The translations under genes were made by a program, and so were the position numbers. The notes below the pieces were generated by a model. The model saw only the letters and a program-made list of their open reading frames with translations. It was not told the origin of the DNA and made no database searches. From assembly GCA_027625915.1 (NCBI GenBank), contig JANTQA010000008.1, forward strand, positions 4,519,501-4,583,500: a DNA stretch of 64,000 bases, written 5' to 3'. Shown here piece after piece: positions 61,511 to 64,000 of this stretch (position 1 is its first letter; each line of letters starts with the position of its first letter). This DNA comes from Anaeramoeba flamelloides. Its lineage: Eukaryota > Metamonada > Anaeramoebidae.

Positions 61511-62099
61511 ATGATTCTCTGTATTCTACTATAATTCTTCGAAACATCCCATAAAAAAAATCTTAATCATAAACAAAATCAAAATTCCCTCTTTATTTCA
61601 AAATAACCAATTTACAATTGGTATTTAGGTTTTTCAAATTAAAAATTATTTTTCCATTTTCAAGAAAGTTTATCCATGAAATGATTAAAGAAACCTACAA
61701 TAAATAATAAGTATTAAAAGACCGTAGTTCCTGTTTAAAATTCTATTATTAAAAAATATCTTGAAAAAGTAATGATCAAATGTAAAATTTTCCTTATAAA
61801 AATAGAGTTAATTTTAAAGATATATTATTTTCTCAAAACCTGAAAATTACAAACAAATTTCAAATAAATACCTTTCTGAATTTAATATTTTCACAATACA
61901 TTCTCAAAAATTAAGTAATTAACCTTCTTAACCATTCCAACTTTGGTATACTGTATTAAATATTAAATTAGATGTTATATACAGAAAAGTAATAACAATA
62001 AAGAACGTGTTTTTTTTTTTTTTTTGAAAGAGGGATTTTAGTGTCTAAAACTCATGTTTTGTTAACGAAACAGCTCAAAAATAAAGCTATACATCAAGT

Positions 62100-62470
62100 C
62101 CAACAATCCTAAAATTCAGATTATTTGTTAATTGTTTAAATAGATATTACTATGTAATCTATAAAAAATCAATTTTATAAAATTTTTGTCTTTATATCAA
62201 AAATATGCAATGAAGAAATATTAGAAAATATTTATCATTTTTTATGGGTCTTCTCTTCAATGAAAATGATAGGTTGATCTCACAAATTCATTAAATGTAA
62301 TAAATCTCAATAATTTGATTTCAAATCAAGATTATATTAAAAATAATTTTCATTAATTAAAAATTGAAATCTTTGATTTTACACTTAAATTTATTAAAGA
62401 AAGGAAATTTAATTCGAAGCGCATTTGGGAAGTAACTTACACTTCATTCTCAATAATCTAACAAAAAAAA
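62100..62470 (+). mobile_element. LINE remnant, second copy
   Basis: Matches the fragment at 51690-52020 in order: AAATAGATATTACTATGTAA, ATGATAGGTTGAT and a CTTAAATTTATTAAAGAAAG block (protein level TLKF-KE..). The upstream segment at 61225-61260 shares AATAAAATTAATTGG with 51410. More decayed than the first copy. Confidence 0.55.
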
Positions 62471-63295
62471 AAAAAAGACTTTGTATGTATAACCCCTTAA
62501 ATCCAAAAAAATAGAAGTAAAAGATCCAATTTCCAATTAAAAAATGATTGTACTTTAGTACTAGAAACTAAACACACAAGTTTTAAAGTTTTTAAAAACG
62601 AGTATTTTTTGAGAACCAATAAAAGTTTGGTTTTTTCTTTTCTTCTCTTCTTTTCGAGAAATGTGATTTTTAAGAATAAAAAAAATCATATTAATAATTC
62701 GTAAATACAAAGGATTAAAGAACAATCACAAATTGTTTTTGAATAATTCTGAAAAGAAAGACAATCGATTTGTCTGGGAAAAAAAGAAACGAAATAATCA
62801 TTATCTTTAAATAATAAGAAAAAGAAGGTTGTTTATATTTTTTTTCAAAAATTTGGAATTTCAAGAAAAAAAAAAAAAATCAGCATAAAATCTGCACTCT
62901 TCTTTCTTTTTTGATTTATAACCAATAGAAGACCAATCCAGAATTACAAGTTTGAGTAAGTAACCCAAATGTTCCGTATAAATATAATTTAGAGAATGGA
63001 ACAATTACCTTCCAAAAAAAAAATTGTGAAAAAAGATCTCAGAAATTCTCTCTAATATTTATTCTGCAAATTCTTTCTCAAAAAAAAAAAAACAACAACA
63101 AAATACAATTCTTCTCCAAATCTGGATTTTTAAACCAAAAAACAAGAACCCAAAAGGAAAGTCCAAAAGGAAACCCAACCTGTATTTTATCATTATTTGA
63201 AAAAAAGCAAAATTTTTCCATAATTTCATTTTTTAAAAATTTTTCCCTCAAAAAAAAAACTTTTCATTTTTACATTTTTCAAACTTTCAAACAAA

Positions 63296-64000
63296 ATGGT
63301 GAGTTTACCACAAGAATTAGTCAAAGAGTTCTATGAGAAACAATATGAAATTAGTGCGACCCTTGTTGGGTTTGGGGGTTATTTTTATTCCCTGTTAACG
63401 GGCATATCTGGAGGCAATGAATGTCTTGTTGATTTAAAAATTAGGAACGAAACTCTTTTTGACAAAATCAAAGACAAGCCTAACGAGAACAAGAGCAAGA
63501 ACCAGAATAACGATGAGGTGAATGAAAAAGCTGTTTTCCAAATTGCAGAAAGTTCAAGGGAAAAGACCCTAAGGAACAAAAGAGAAACGACCTCACCAAG
63601 CAATGTGCTCGGCATTGGTGGCCGCTGTGAGCTCGTTCCCAAGGACATGAAAGAGGACTACGGGGGCAATTTGTGTGTGACATCGCAAACAAAGCATATC
63701 CTCTCAAGTGTCAGGCTTGCCAAGGGCTTTCGAACAAGGACAGAAGAAGATGAATTTCTGTCACTAAACCTCTTATATTTGCTGTTTAAAATCATTAATT
63801 TCCCAAGGATCGATGAATTGCATTTATTAATCCAAGAAATGAGTGAAGAGGAGGACGACATTAAGTTTCGGATTGTTGATCAGGCGAATTTGTTTGATCA
63901 GCTTCTTGAATTACGATCGATCAACTATTTATACTATGGGCACCAGGAACAGTACATTGACTCTTGCAAAAAGATCATCACTTTAGATTCTCAAAAAAGC
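63296..64000 (+). CDS. Unrecognised protein, 5' part only (runs off the window)
   Basis: An open frame of 235 codons from ATG at 63296 to the window end, with no stop. The protein starts MVSLPQELVKEFYEKQYEIS, has a small hydrophobic Gly-rich stretch (LVGFGGYFYSLLTGISGG, residues 23-40), a Lys/Asn/Glu-rich insert (about 55-85), and then helical Leu-rich sequence (FLSLNLLYLLFKIINFP; NLFDQLLELRSINYLYYG). Codon choice is far richer in C and G than in most genes here (GGC CGC, GAG CTC, TAC GGG GGC), as in the 5' half of the BTB gene. I recognise no domain; the Leu-rich part could be alpha-helical repeats. ATG is followed by GTGAGT, which mimics a 5' splice site, but the frame continues in good coding sequence. 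Confidence 0.75.
   Translation, partial: MVSLPQELVKEFYEKQYEISATLVGFGGYFYSLLTGISGGNECLVDLKIRNETLFDKIKDKPNENKSKNQNNDEVNEKAVFQIAESSREKTLRNKRETTSPSNVLGIGGRCELVPKDMKEDYGGNLCVTSQTKHILSSVRLAKGFRTRTEEDEFLSLNLLYLLFKIINFPRIDELHLLIQEMSEEEDDIKFRIVDQANLFDQLLELRSINYLYYGHQEQYIDSCKKIITLDSQKS

Overview
This window looks like nuclear DNA from a very AT-rich, unicellular eukaryote. The evidence is spliced genes with short GT-AG introns, a tRNA-Tyr gene with a small intron, Asn/Lys/Asp-rich low-complexity tracts in proteins, the standard genetic code (mostly TAA stops, one TGA), and long A/T homopolymers between genes. The gene set (Ras, ArfGAP, DENN-family regulators, BTB protein, TIM23, p23) would suit an amoeboid or amoeboflagellate protist. 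An Anaeramoeba-like lineage is my guess from protein style and was not tested. Genes are sparse: about nine protein genes in 64 kb, with the rest mostly decayed repeats.

Left part (1-14.5 kb): the last exon of a DENND6-like gene (786-1203) is followed by an old 1.5-kb repeat and a palindromic transposon-like element with a smaller element inserted in it. Next comes a gene matching SMCR8, the longin/DENN partner of C9orf72. Its N-terminal longin exons (6187-7029) and C-terminal DENN exon (12881-14509) are separated by about 5.85 kb of transposon-like sequence. That sequence reads best as one huge intron whose ends keep the reading frame.

Middle part (14.5-41.6 kb): a two-exon TIM23-type mitochondrial import channel (minus strand, 20293-19220), an ArfGAP2/3-like protein (25624-27249), a p23/Sba1 Hsp90 co-chaperone with a possible acidic second exon (29566-30444), an unrecognised acidic protein (35384-34800, minus), and a five-exon Ras GTPase ending in CSIL (41567-40255, minus). 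Several ~200-bp TA-flanked palindromic elements lie between them.

Right part (41.6-64 kb): a TIR element with ATCGCGAT-rich ends, a cluster of hairpin repeats, tRNA-Tyr(GTA), another long-TIR element carrying two nested palindromic elements, and LINE remains. A BTB-BACK-ThuA-like-AT-hook protein (56833-54575, minus) is bracketed by inverted copies of the 1.5-kb repeat. The 5' part of an unrecognised gene runs off the window from 63296.

Functionally, DENND6, SMCR8, Ras and ArfGAP are all small-GTPase regulators or GTPases of membrane traffic and signalling, but nothing suggests co-regulation; the shared theme may be chance. The most unusual items are the transposon-loaded SMCR8 intron, the BTB/ThuA-like/AT-hook domain combination and its inverted-repeat flanks, and at least eight dispersed repeat families that can be defined from this window alone.
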